Assembly: GCF_025717045.1 (NCBI RefSeq)
Contig: NZ_JAOVZN010000008.1
Coordinates: forward strand, 409,519-473,518
From: Flavobacterium sp. SH_e
Lineage (GTDB): Bacteria; Bacteroidota; Bacteroidia; Flavobacteriales; Flavobacteriaceae
Length of the DNA: 64,000 bases
Direction of reading: 5' to 3'
The position numbers were made by a program, and so were the translations under genes. Shown here piece after piece: positions 9,602-17,658 of this stretch (position 1 is its first letter; each line of letters opens with the position of its first letter). The notes under the pieces were generated by a model. It made no database searches and had not been told where the DNA came from. It saw only the letters and a list, made by a program, of their open reading frames with translations.

Positions 9602-9640
9602 AAATCATCTTATAGAAAATTCTGTAAGATGATTTTTTTA
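9602..9640 (+). terminator. Intrinsic terminator after the SGNH pair
   Basis: The arms AAATCATCTTA and TAAGATGATTT pair around a short AT-rich loop and are followed by a T-run, 20 bp after the stop codon. Confidence 0.8.
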
Positions 9641-9713
9641 TTTACCATAAAACACTGATAAACAATAAAATTTATTCTTATTTTAGGCCTATCTTTTAAC
9701 CTAAAACCAATTT

Positions 9714-10133
9714 ATGGAAGATTCAGAGTTAATACAAAGAAAAAGCTGGTGGAATAGAAACTGGAAATGGTTTGTTCCCACAGGATGTTTAAGTCTTTTA
9801 GTTTTATTTGCCTTATTTATAGTTGGAATTTTCTTTGAAGTCACTTCCATAATAAAAGATTCTGATGCTTATAAAGAATCTATAACTGCCGTGCAAAACA
9901 ATAAAATCGTGGTCGAAAAACTAGGATCTCCTATAGAAACTGATGGAATGGTTTCTGGAAATATTACTTCAAATAACAATGTGAGAACCTGCGATGTACA
10001 AGTTCCGATAAAAGGGCCAAAAGGAAAAGCAACACTCTTTGTTGTAGGTGAAAAGAGAGGAAAATGGAAATACAGCGAAATGTCTGTTTATATTGAAAAA
10101 ACAAATGAAAAAATTGACCTTCTTAAAAAATAG
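9714..10133 (+). CDS. Coa1-like (cytochrome oxidase assembly protein 1 family) membrane protein
   Basis: The product is 139 aa: a short cytoplasmic head with a Trp-rich WWNRNWKW motif, one membrane helix at about residues 20-43, and an outward-facing domain with a regular beta pattern. The helix followed by a domain with the ending KATLFVVGEKRGKWKYSEM matches what I know of bacterial proteins in the Coa1 family (PF08695). In bacteria these are widespread and of unclear role, and no oxidase gene is near. No signal for co-transcription with the next gene (170 bp away) is visible. Confidence 0.65.
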   Translation: MEDSELIQRKSWWNRNWKWFVPTGCLSLLVLFALFIVGIFFEVTSIIKDSDAYKESITAVQNNKIVVEKLGSPIETDGMVSGNITSNNNVRTCDVQVPIKGPKGKATLFVVGEKRGKWKYSEMSVYIEKTNEKIDLLKK

Positions 10134-10274
10134 AATTTGCAATTTTATCCTGCCATTTTTCATTCTTTTCTAATATTTTATGGCTATAATAGCGAATAAT
10201 AAATTGTTGTTAATTATCAAACAAAATCTTTCTTCACACTTAATAAATTTGTGGCTTTGTTTTTGAATAAGTAG

Positions 10275-10282
10275 TATTTTTG
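10275..10282 (+). promoter_or_regulatory. Candidate -7 box before the DUF4197 gene
   Basis: TATTTTTG matches TAnnTTTG exactly, 23 bp before the start codon. Upstream TTG triplets lie 15 and 23 bases away, not at the ideal spacing of about 19. Confidence 0.45.
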
Positions 10283-10304
10283 AAACTTAAATAAAAACCC
10301 CAAA

Positions 10305-11024
10305 ATGAAAAAGATTTTATTATTAGCCGTTACATTTTCTCTAACGTCTTGTGCACAGGTACAACAGACTTTAAATCAGTTGCCTCAAATAGCGTCTCAG
10401 ATTCCAGGTACAGGAACTGTTGATATTGCTTCTGGATTAAAAGAAGCTTTGAATAAAGGAATTACAGAACAAGTGAGTAAATTAACTGCAGTAGATGGTT
10501 TTTATAAAAACGAAGCCGTAAAAATTTTAATGCCTGAAGAATTACAAAAAGTTGATGCAACTTTAAGAAAAGTAGGTTTAAGCTCGCTTGCAGACGAAGG
10601 AATTAAAATGCTGAACCGCGCCGCTGAAGATGCCGTAAAAGAAGCAACTCCGATTTTCGTTTCGGCTGTAAAAAACATGTCGTTCACAGATGCTAAAAAT
10701 ATTCTTTTAGGAAATGATAGCGCTGCAACAACTTATTTACAAGGAAGCACAACAACTGCTTTGTACGGAAAATTTAATCCTGTGATTAAAAGTTCATTCG
10801 AAAAAGTTGGAGCTGATGTTGTATGGACAAAAATTATAACAAAATACAACACTATTCCATTAGTGAAAAAAGTAAATCCAGATTTAACTGATTATACAAC
10901 AAACCAAGCTTTATCTGGCGTTTTTAAAATGATTGCCGTAGAAGAAAAAGAAATCCGAAATAATATTTCTGCAAGAACCACGCCTTTGTTGAAAAGCGTT
11001 TTTGCTATGCAGGATGGGAAATAA
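10305..11024 (+). CDS. DUF4197 family lipoprotein
   Basis: This is a 239-aa secreted lipoprotein with the lipobox LTSC at about residues 13-16. The remainder is helical and matches the DUF4197 pattern: the segment SGLKEALNKGITEQV after the lipid anchor, a conserved FYKNEAVKILMPEEL block, and a C-terminal region ending near TTPLLKSVF. DUF4197 proteins are widespread in Bacteroidota and Proteobacteria and have no assigned function. The next gene, purU, starts 114 bp later behind a degenerate repeat, so the link with purU is probably only positional. Confidence 0.85.
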   Translation: MKKILLLAVTFSLTSCAQVQQTLNQLPQIASQIPGTGTVDIASGLKEALNKGITEQVSKLTAVDGFYKNEAVKILMPEELQKVDATLRKVGLSSLADEGIKMLNRAAEDAVKEATPIFVSAVKNMSFTDAKNILLGNDSAATTYLQGSTTTALYGKFNPVIKSSFEKVGADVVWTKIITKYNTIPLVKKVNPDLTDYTTNQALSGVFKMIAVEEKEIRNNISARTTPLLKSVFAMQDGK

Positions 11025-11138
11025 TTTTTCCTAAAGGTTCTAAAGAACAGAGCTGCAAAGGATCAAAGTTTTTTTTAAACTGAAGAGTTTGCAATTAAAC
11101 AAATCTAACGATTAACCGATTAAACTAAAAAGATCGAA

Positions 11139-11993
11139 ATGCAAAAAATTACCATACTCATTCACTGTAAAGATCAAAAGAATATTATTGCTTCAGTGAC
11201 TACTTTTATTGCTAAAGTAGGCGGAAATATTACTTATATCGACCAGCATGTTGATGTAGAGCAAAATGTATTTTTTATGCGACTAGAATGCGAATTTGAA
11301 GGTAGTGATATTACAATTGAAAGCTTTAAAGAAGATTTTGATAAAACGCTAGCATCTAAATTTGGAATGTCTTGGGATTTGTACAATCAGGAACAAAAAC
11401 CAAAATTAGCATTGTTCGTTTCTAAGTACGATCACTGTTTATTTGACATTTTAGGAAGATATAGTGCAGGTGAATTGAATGTGGAAATTCCGGTAATTAT
11501 TAGCAATCACAATGATTTGAGATCGATTGCAGAACGTTTTGATATTCCGTTTCATTTTGTTCCTTTCACAAAAGAAAACAAAGAAGAAGGAGAAGCAAGA
11601 CAAATTGAATTATTAAAAAGGTATAAAATCAATTTTATCGTTTTGGCGCGTTATATGCAAATTGTTACTCCAAAACTAATTTCGCTTTACGAAAATAAAA
11701 TCATCAATATTCACCACTCGTTTTTACCTGCTTTTCCGGGTGCAAAACCGTATCATTCGGCTTTTAAACGCGGTGTAAAAATTATTGGTGCAACAAGTCA
11801 TTACGTAACAGAAGAATTAGACGAAGGTCCAATTATCGAACAAGATATTGCGCGAGTTTCTCATATTCACTCCGTAGAAGATTTCATTATGAAAGGACGT
11901 GATTTGGAGCGTATTGTTTTAGCAAGAGCTATTAAACTGCACGCAGAAAGAAAAACTATGGTTTACAGTAATAAGACAGTGGTCTTTTCTTAA
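11139..11993 (+). CDS. purU: Formyltetrahydrofolate deformylase
   Basis: The enzyme hydrolyses 10-formyl-tetrahydrofolate to formate and tetrahydrofolate, balancing the one-carbon pool and feeding formate to purine synthesis. An N-terminal ACT domain (about residues 1-80) is followed by a formyltransferase-like catalytic domain. The catalytic trio is visible: Asn190 and His192 in INIHHS, and Asp228 in ELDEGPI. Length of 284 aa is normal for PurU. It stands alone on the plus strand, with a palindromic element that could act as terminator about 60 bp after the stop codon. The start is the ATG giving MQKITILIHC, which begins directly with the first ACT strand. Confidence 0.95.
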   Translation: MQKITILIHCKDQKNIIASVTTFIAKVGGNITYIDQHVDVEQNVFFMRLECEFEGSDITIESFKEDFDKTLASKFGMSWDLYNQEQKPKLALFVSKYDHCLFDILGRYSAGELNVEIPVIISNHNDLRSIAERFDIPFHFVPFTKENKEEGEARQIELLKRYKINFIVLARYMQIVTPKLISLYENKIINIHHSFLPAFPGAKPYHSAFKRGVKIIGATSHYVTEELDEGPIIEQDIARVSHIHSVEDFIMKGRDLERIVLARAIKLHAERKTMVYSNKTVVFS

Positions 11994-12050
11994 AACTCTA
12001 AGGTTCTGAGATACTAAGGTTATAAGTTCTATTCTTAGAAAAGAAATAAC

Positions 12051-12090
12051 AAACCCGACAAGTTTTAAAAACCTGTCGGGTTTGCTTTTT
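12051..12090 (+). terminator. Terminator-like palindrome of the AACCCGACA family
   Basis: The arms AAACCCGACA and TGTCGGGTTT flank an AT-rich loop, with a T-rich tail. The same element recurs at 54314-54351 and as a half-copy at 50896-50909, so it is both a terminator and a dispersed repeat. Confidence 0.7.
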
Positions 12091-12383
12091 ATACGGAACA
12101 AAAAAACACTTATAAATCAACAACTTAGAAGCTAGAAAAATAGCAATTGTTAATTTTTTGACTAATTCCATGATATTGTTTTTTAAGACTTTGGCAAACT
12201 CATAAAACAATCATTATCATATTCATAATCAAAATTGATTGATATTAAATTTTAATAACAAAAAATTATTTAGCGTTATTAAAAGCTCAAAACAGCGATT
12301 TAAAAAATCTTAACTTATGGTCAACAAAGTAATAACAAAACCTTAACAGCATAACATCGATATATGTCTGACCTTTGTAATGT

Positions 12384-12464
12384 AATAAACTGGTTATTTA
12401 TTATTTTGGTTTTGGTTAGTTAAATGATGCCGGCGTCTTCGAGATGCCGGCATTCTTTTTTTTT
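12384..12464 (+). ncRNA. Candidate small RNA, copy 1
   Basis: A promoter-like box GACCTTTG ends at 12377 and a strong hairpin ends at 12464, so the implied transcript is about 80 nt. The hairpin (12427-12450) pairs ATGCCGGCGTCT with AGATGCCGGCAT, including one G-U pair and a three-base loop, and is followed by ten or more T. The region between is T/G-rich and has no good reading frame. The transcript start is assumed, not observed. Confidence 0.5.
12427..12464 (+). terminator. Terminator of candidate small RNA copy 1
   Basis: A 12-bp GC-rich stem with a TCG loop is followed by a long T-run; this is one of the strongest terminators in the window. No protein gene precedes it for more than 400 bp. 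Confidence 0.8.
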
Positions 12465-12708
12465 GAAAGTTTGGTTTATTTTGTTTCACGTTTCAGGTTT
12501 CAAGTTGCCTTTCTTTACGATTAATTTAAACGCAAAGGCCGCAAAGTTTTTATCCAAGAGTTTTTGTATAAAACGTAAAGTTCGCAAAGCTTGTATAAAG
12601 CTTTACGGTTAAAAAAACACAATCTTTTTGAACATTAACTTATATCCAACAAAGTAATAACAAGACCTTAACAGCATAAGTTTGATATATGTCGGACATT
12701 TGTAATGT

Positions 12709-12786
12709 AATAAACTGGTTATTTATTATTTTGGTTTTGGTTAGTTAAATAATGCCGACGTCTTCTAGATGCCGGCATTCTTTTTT
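12709..12786 (+). ncRNA. Candidate small RNA, copy 2
   Basis: This is the second copy with the same arrangement: GACATTTG ends at 12702 and the terminator hairpin occupies 12752-12775 with a T-run to 12786. The body from 12700 to 12750 is nearly identical to copy one. One change in the left arm creates an A-C mismatch, so this stem is weaker than that of copy one. Confidence 0.5.
12752..12786 (+). terminator. Terminator of candidate small RNA copy 2
   Basis: The arms ATGCCGACGTCT and AGATGCCGGCAT enclose a three-base loop and precede six T. It is kept in the duplicate despite sequence drift. Confidence 0.7.
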
Positions 12787-12827
12787 GTGCAAAGTTGGTT
12801 TAAGGTGGCTTTGCTTTGAGCATAATT

Positions 12828-12948
12828 TTTAACGCAAAGAGCGCTAAGTTTTTTGTGAGTGTTTTATACAAACGCAAAGTTCGCAAAGCTTTAGGTAAAA
12901 AACTTTGCGAACTTTGCGTAAATCTTAGCGCTCTTTGCGGTTAATATT
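12828..12948. repeat. Nested palindromic cgcaaag repeat
   Basis: Outer arms AACGCAAAGAGCGCTAAG and CTTAGCGCTCTTTGCGGTT enclose inner arms ACGCAAAGTTCGCAAAG and CTTTGCGAACTTTGCGT. It sits just downstream of the convergent metal-receptor gene and is related to the element at 13802-13893. Confidence 0.75.
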
Positions 12949-12982
12949 TATTTAGAATTTTAAAATATTGGAATTTTCTTTT

Positions 12983-13783
12983 TTAATTCTTCAACCTTTC
13001 ATGAAGCAGTTTGAAATAATCGAAAGCTTTGAGTAATCTGCTTCCGTGCCAAGAGAACATTTCTCCATCAACAAAAATAGTTTTGGCATGATGTGTAAAT
13101 CTTCCAATTTCGAAAGCATCTTCTTCTTTAAACGGATATGGTTCCGAAGAAAGAAAAACAAGATCTGGATCGCCTTCTAAACGCATTTTCTTTAATTCAA
13201 TTTCAGGATAGCGGCCTTTGTTTTCGTAGATATTTTTAAAATGATTCAGTTTTAGCAATTCATTTATATAAGTATCATTTCCTGCAACCATGTAAGGATT
13301 TTTCCAAATGAAATAAGCGGCTTTCTTTTCATTTATATCTTTTATATAATTTTTGAAATCGCTCAAGGCGAAAGCCAATTTGTTGTTCCACTTTTGCGCT
13401 TCAGTCCTACAATTAAATAATTGTCCGAAATCTGAAATCATTTGAAAATTGTCTTCAATAGAAACAATATTTGTAACCCAAACTGGGCAAATTGTGCTTA
13501 ATTGTTCGACAATTTCTTGCGTATTTTCTTCTTTATTGCAAATAATAATATCTGGTTCAAGAAGTTTTATTTTTTCAAAGTGAATTTTCTTTGTTCCGCC
13601 AACAATCTTTTTAGTCGATTTAAAATGAAACGGATGTACACAGAATTTCGTTATTCCAATGATTTTTTCTTCCAAACCTAAATCATATAATAATTCAGTT
13701 TGCGATGGAACTAGCGAAATGATACGTTTTGGAGCGGTTTCAAAAGAATGAACAGTGCCCAGCTGATCTGTTAATTGTTTCAT
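12983..13783 (-). CDS. Helical-backbone metal receptor (BtuF/FecB-type substrate-binding fold)
   Basis: The 266-aa product has the fold of class III ABC substrate-binding proteins for B12, haem or siderophores. The signature PKRIISLVPSQTELLYDLGL (about residues 18-37) and the block LLEPDIIICN are those of Peripla_BP_2. It has no signal peptide and no lipobox: residue 1 leads straight into the first strand. No permease or ATPase gene is next to it. In Bacteroidota such stand-alone, apparently cytoplasmic members are known by sequence but their role is not established. A missed upstream start seems unlikely because the region before the ATG is a palindromic repeat. Confidence 0.85.
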   Translation of the reverse strand: MKQLTDQLGTVHSFETAPKRIISLVPSQTELLYDLGLEEKIIGITKFCVHPFHFKSTKKIVGGTKKIHFEKIKLLEPDIIICNKEENTQEIVEQLSTICPVWVTNIVSIEDNFQMISDFGQLFNCRTEAQKWNNKLAFALSDFKNYIKDINEKKAAYFIWKNPYMVAGNDTYINELLKLNHFKNIYENKGRYPEIELKKMRLEGDPDLVFLSSEPYPFKEEDAFEIGRFTHHAKTIFVDGEMFSWHGSRLLKAFDYFKLLHERLKN

Positions 13784-13801
13784 TTATTTAGATTGTATTT
13801 C

Positions 13802-13893
13802 CTAACCGCAAAGTTCGCAAAGACTTACGCTAAGAGCACAAAGTTATTTTCTTTGCGAGCCTTGCGAAAAACCTTAGCGAACTTTGCGGTTAA
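13802..13893. repeat. Palindromic cgcaaag repeat
   Basis: The arms TAACCGCAAAGTTCGC and GCGAACTTTGCGGTTA lie at the two ends, with further imperfect pairing inside. It fills the gap between pyrF and the metal-receptor gene. Confidence 0.75.
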
Positions 13894-13911
13894 ATCTGTT
13901 TTGTATTGTAA

Positions 13912-14733
13912 TTAAAATCTGCTGTCAATTATTGCTTCCATTTCTTTCTGTACTTTCAAAGCCTCTTCTCTCGCCTTTTCAGCGAAATCAGTTCCTTTTG
14001 AAGCGTAAATAATAGCTCTCGCTGAATTGACCAAAAGACCAATTTTATCGTTCATTCCATATTTGCACACTTCAGATAAACTTCCACCTTGAGCGCCAAT
14101 TCCAGGAACCAACAAGAAACTATCTGGAACAATTTTTCTGATTTCAGTAAAATATTCTGCCTTTGTAGCGCCAACAACGTACATTAAATTTTCACTATTT
14201 TTCCAAGTTTTAGAAGTTTCTAGTACTTGTTTGTACAATTCTTTTCCATTGGTATTTAAAGTCTGAAAATCGAAAGCACCTTCATTTGAAGTCAAAGCCA
14301 ACATGATCGTATGCTTATTTTCGAATGCAAGGAAAGGCTCTACAGAATCTTTTCCCATATATGGAGCAACAGTTACACTATCAAAATTTAAATCTTCAAA
14401 AAAAGCTTTTGCATACATGCTAGAAGTGTTTCCAATATCGCCACGTTTTGCATCAGCAATTGTGAAAATTTCAGGATAATTTTCGTTAATGTAATTGATT
14501 GTTTTCTGCAAAGACATCCATCCTTTTATTCCATAAGCTTCAAAAAAGGCAGTGTTTGGTTTGTATCCTATAGTCAAATCATGAGTAGCGTCGATTATTG
14601 CTTTATTGAATTCGAAAATTGGATCTTCGGTTTCTAATAGATGCTGTGGCATTTTAGCTAGATCTGGATCCAAACCAACGCATAAAAATGATTTTTTTTG
14701 AAGAATTTGATCGTGTAGTTGTTGTGTTGTCAT
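13912..14733 (-). CDS. pyrF: Orotidine 5'-phosphate decarboxylase, type 2
   Basis: The enzyme makes UMP from orotidine 5'-phosphate, the last step of pyrimidine synthesis. The catalytic DAKRGDIGNT block is at residues 94-103, with Lys96 the central acid. The N-terminal LCVGLDPD and the C-terminal LLVPGIGAQGG phosphate-binding segment are both present. The length of 273 aa and these motifs place it in the longer type 2 subfamily rather than the 230-aa form of E. coli. It is transcribed away from the OmpA gene behind a consensus -7 box. No other pyr genes are nearby. Confidence 0.95.
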   Translation of the reverse strand: MTTQQLHDQILQKKSFLCVGLDPDLAKMPQHLLETEDPIFEFNKAIIDATHDLTIGYKPNTAFFEAYGIKGWMSLQKTINYINENYPEIFTIADAKRGDIGNTSSMYAKAFFEDLNFDSVTVAPYMGKDSVEPFLAFENKHTIMLALTSNEGAFDFQTLNTNGKELYKQVLETSKTWKNSENLMYVVGATKAEYFTEIRKIVPDSFLLVPGIGAQGGSLSEVCKYGMNDKIGLLVNSARAIIYASKGTDFAEKAREEALKVQKEMEAIIDSRF

Positions 14734-14786
14734 ATTGTTTTTTTAGTTCTTCTATTTCAAAGAATTAATTCTTTTTAAAAAGTATG

Positions 14787-14794
14787 CAAAAATA
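14787..14794 (-). promoter_or_regulatory. Candidate -7 box of pyrF
   Basis: On the minus strand the sequence reads TATTTTTG, an exact TAnnTTTG match about 55 bp before the pyrF ATG. It directly abuts the terminator of the preceding gene. Confidence 0.5.
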
Positions 14795-14825
14795 AAAAAA
14801 GCCACTCAATTAAGAATGGCTTTTT
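14794..14825 (-). terminator. Terminator of the OmpA/DUF5723 gene
   Basis: The arms AAAAAGCCA and TGGCTTTTT are joined by a loop of about 12 bases. It lies 20 bp after the stop codon, on the minus strand. Confidence 0.7.
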
Positions 14826-14845
14826 ACTTTTATATTCAGCAGTGC

Positions 14846-17029
14846 TTACAAATTGCCTAAATAAACAATTTCAGTTCTTCTGTTTTCTGCTCTTCCTGCA
14901 GCTGTTTTATTTGATTTCACAGGTTTTGATGAACCGTAACCATTAGAAGTTAAATTTGCAGGATTTACACCTTTTTCAATCAAAAGATCCATTACTACTT
15001 TTGCTCTAGCTTCAGATAATTTTTGATTTGCTTTTGCATTTCCAACATTATCTGTATGTCCGTTAACGGCAAATTTAGCGTTTGGATAGTTCTTTAAAAT
15101 TTCTTTGATTGCATCTAATCTTCCAGAAGTTTCTCCTTTTTTAGCATCGCTTAAAGTCGCTTTTCCAGTTGTAAAGAAAATAGATCTTGCTTCTACTTTT
15201 AACTGCGCTAAAGTTTCTTTAGTCACTTTTGGACAGCCTTTATTGTCTGTTGGACCAGCAACTGTTGGGCATGCATCATCTTTGTCTAAAACTCCGTCTT
15301 TATCTGCATCTAAATCTGGACAGCCTTTATTTTCTGCTGAACCCGCTTCTTTCGGACATGCATCATCTTTATCCAAAACTCCGTCTCCATCAGTATCTGG
15401 CCACGGACAACCTTTATTTTCAACAGGACCTGCAACTGCTGGACACGCATCTACATTATCTAATAAAGTATCTCCATCACTATCTTTCCAAGGACAACCT
15501 TTATTTTCTTTTGGTCCCGCAACATCTATACAAGCATCATCTTTATCAAAAACGCCGTCTTTATCTGTGTCTGGCCAAGGGCAACCGCCATTTTCAGCTG
15601 GACCAGCAACTTTTCTACAAGCATCTTCTTTATCGATTACACCGTCTCCGTCTGTATCTTTAAATTGTTTTTCATAAACTGGAATTTTCATTCCAAGGTG
15701 GAAATCAGCTCCTTTAGAATTACTTGAAACTAAATTACTCAAAACTGAGCCAGAACCAATGAAGAAAACTCCCGCACGTAAACCTGCTCCAGCCTGCATA
15801 CCGCTATATTCCATATACGTCATTGGCAAATAAAAACTAAACCATCTGCTTTCGTAACGTGGTGTCAATGTCACTCGGTCAGCAATTCCATAACCATTCA
15901 GTTTACTATCCGAAACCAGATTAATATCTCCGTTCAGATTCAAATAGAATTTGTTGTACATATTCCAATCTGCATCTGCGCGAATAGCTGTTGGCAAATT
16001 TGTTTTTACTCCTTTTGAAGTTGAAATTTTAGTATAATGTTCATTTAAGAAATCATATAAATCTTCTGCATCATCAATCATTTGCTGCGTAACAACTCCG
16101 TTTACATTATATGTATCAACTTTTGAGTTTTTATAATTGATAGACCCGATATCGGTTACAGATAAACCGAAACGTAATTTATATTTATTTAAATCTCTAA
16201 AATTGTTATCAGCTGGTTTTGCTCTTTTAATATCATATTGATCATAATCTGGTCTCCATTCGTACACCAATCCAAAATCAAAACCAAATCCGCGTGAATT
16301 TGCATCAAATTCGTAATCGTCATTTTTTTCCCAATCTTGACTTCCTCCAAGGGTAACTTCACCATTTGAGATCAAAGCTCCTTGTTTTGGATTTACTGTG
16401 TTTTCAACGTAAGAAACGTTTACATTATTTCCATGTACATAAGCATTTACACCACCTTGAAGATATTTGGCAGTTAAACCTCCTTTTAAAAAGTGCTGGT
16501 CTTTTTGAAATAAAACAGCAGCATACGAAATTCCAAGTTCGCCCCAAGAATGAGATGCTCCGTTTGGATTTCCTAAATTGTAATTAAAATTTTCAGACTG
16601 ATCTAGTCCATCTTTTACCTGATCTATAAGATAACCGTTAATTTTTTTGATATTAGAAACAGATCTCGCTCTTGTAAAAACGGCCAAAGAATGTTTTGGC
16701 GCAATATTAAACATAAAAGACGGCCCCATGATATCAAAATTTGCCAATCCGTTGTTAGCATTTTTTGGAGATACCTTTGATTGGCTTTCAAAATCGTATC
16801 CGTCTTTGTAAACATCAAATAATTTAACTCCATACAAGTCATTCTCTACAGCACCACTAATCGAAAACAAATTAATATCTGTTTTAAAACGTGAATCTGC
16901 AATAGAAGCTGGATTGAATAAAACACTTTGAACTCCCGCATAGTTATCATGAAAATAACCTAAATAAGATTGTGCGTTGGCGGTAAAAGAAATAATTAAA
17001 AAAAATAAAATTGGTAAATGTTTTCTCAT
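14846..17029 (-). CDS. Outer-membrane protein: DUF5723 beta-barrel, thrombospondin type-3 repeats, OmpA domain
   Basis: A signal peptide (MRKHLPILFFLIISFTANA) leads into a long beta-rich region of the DUF5723 type (about residues 20-450). About five calcium-binding thrombospondin type-3 repeats follow, each of the form DxDxDGxxDxxDAC-xxxAGPxENxGCP. A C-terminal OmpA peptidoglycan-binding domain (about 610-727) ends the protein, with NGHTDNVGNAKANQKLSEARA as its core. It probably anchors the outer membrane to the cell wall. The frame extends nine codons upstream to a TTG, but an exact TAnnTTTG box overlaps that TTG, so the ATG at 17029 with its clean signal peptide is preferred. The resulting length is 727 aa. 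Confidence 0.9.
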   Translation of the reverse strand: MRKHLPILFFLIISFTANAQSYLGYFHDNYAGVQSVLFNPASIADSRFKTDINLFSISGAVENDLYGVKLFDVYKDGYDFESQSKVSPKNANNGLANFDIMGPSFMFNIAPKHSLAVFTRARSVSNIKKINGYLIDQVKDGLDQSENFNYNLGNPNGASHSWGELGISYAAVLFQKDQHFLKGGLTAKYLQGGVNAYVHGNNVNVSYVENTVNPKQGALISNGEVTLGGSQDWEKNDDYEFDANSRGFGFDFGLVYEWRPDYDQYDIKRAKPADNNFRDLNKYKLRFGLSVTDIGSINYKNSKVDTYNVNGVVTQQMIDDAEDLYDFLNEHYTKISTSKGVKTNLPTAIRADADWNMYNKFYLNLNGDINLVSDSKLNGYGIADRVTLTPRYESRWFSFYLPMTYMEYSGMQAGAGLRAGVFFIGSGSVLSNLVSSNSKGADFHLGMKIPVYEKQFKDTDGDGVIDKEDACRKVAGPAENGGCPWPDTDKDGVFDKDDACIDVAGPKENKGCPWKDSDGDTLLDNVDACPAVAGPVENKGCPWPDTDGDGVLDKDDACPKEAGSAENKGCPDLDADKDGVLDKDDACPTVAGPTDNKGCPKVTKETLAQLKVEARSIFFTTGKATLSDAKKGETSGRLDAIKEILKNYPNAKFAVNGHTDNVGNAKANQKLSEARAKVVMDLLIEKGVNPANLTSNGYGSSKPVKSNKTAAGRAENRRTEIVYLGNL

Positions 17030-17053
17030 TAAAAATTTAGTTTTAGTTGCGCG

Positions 17054-17061
17054 CAAAACTA
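17054..17061 (-). promoter_or_regulatory. Candidate -7 box of the OmpA/DUF5723 gene
   Basis: The minus strand reads TAGTTTTG, a TAnnTTTG match about 25 bp before the ATG at 17029. It overlaps the alternative TTG start, which argues against that start. Confidence 0.45.
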
Positions 17062-17151
17062 CAACAAATAAATACTAAATAGGTTAAGAAAACATTGAAT
17101 TCATGTAACTTCTTTTATGAATTATGTAAGAAAAAAAAGAGCTTGCAAAGG

Positions 17152-17159
17152 TATCTTTG
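17152..17159 (+). promoter_or_regulatory. Candidate -7 box of dps
   Basis: TATCTTTG fits TAnnTTTG and lies 26 bp before the dps ATG. No TTG is found at the usual distance upstream, so a different sigma factor or an activator may be needed. Confidence 0.5.
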
Positions 17160-17184
17160 AGAACAACCTAATAAACAGATAATT

Positions 17185-17658
17185 ATGAGCCCTCATATTG
17201 GAATTACACCAAAAAATTTAAAAAAAAGCGCTTCAATTTTAGCTACGATTTTATCGAACGAAATGACATTATATGTAAAAACCAGAAAATTTCACTGGAA
17301 TATTTCTGGAAATAGTTTCATGGAACTGCATAAATTGTTTGAAGAACAATATCGTGTTTTAGAAGCGCAAATTGATGAAGTTGCAGAACGCATCAATCAA
17401 TTGGGAGAAAAAACAATTGGAACAATGAAAGAGTTTATCGATAATTCGACATTGAAAGAATCTCCAAAAGAATATGCTTCTCAAAAAAACATGTTATCAG
17501 AACTTTTAGAAAACCACGAGCAATTGGTAACAGAATTTAGAGGCTATATTCCTGTTTTTGAAAACGAAACCAACGACATTGGATCTGCTGATTTTGTGAC
17601 TGGCTTACTGCAAGAACACGAAAAAATGGCTTGGATCCTAAGAAGATATCAGGTTTAA
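17185..17658 (+). CDS. dps: Dps-family ferritin-like DNA-protection protein
   Basis: Dps proteins form 12-subunit shells that oxidise and store iron and shield DNA during starvation and peroxide stress. The ferroxidase signature is visible: KFHWN (His37), His49 in MELHKLFEEQY, and Asp64 with Glu68 in QIDEVAER. The C-terminal HEKMAWILRRY motif also fits the family. The length of 157 aa is typical. It opens a plus-strand series of stress-type genes (CsbD, a regulator, a two-component pair). Its stop codon is the first three bases of a heptamer satellite. Confidence 0.95.
   Translation: MSPHIGITPKNLKKSASILATILSNEMTLYVKTRKFHWNISGNSFMELHKLFEEQYRVLEAQIDEVAERINQLGEKTIGTMKEFIDNSTLKESPKEYASQKNMLSELLENHEQLVTEFRGYIPVFENETNDIGSADFVTGLLQEHEKMAWILRRYQV

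Larger units (their letters stand above)
12323..12960 (+). repeat. 325-bp tandem duplication, two diverged copies
   Basis: Copy one starts at about 12323 and copy two at about 12648. Three landmarks lie exactly 325 bp apart: AACAAAGTAATAACA, the TTTG box, and the terminator. The downstream cgcaaag-type repeats also correspond between copies but have diverged more. The surrounding stretch from 11994 to 12982 has no convincing coding sequence. Confidence 0.8.

Noticed and set aside
12424..12612. A 62-codon open frame downstream of the first small-RNA-like unit
   Set aside because: It overlaps a terminator and a hairpin repeat, has no ribosome-binding or family signal, and is broken in the second copy.
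15105..15677. A 190-codon frame on the plus strand with repeated motifs
   Set aside because: It is the reverse of the thrombospondin type-3 repeat region of the OmpA/DUF5723 protein; its repetitiveness is a shadow of that coding region.
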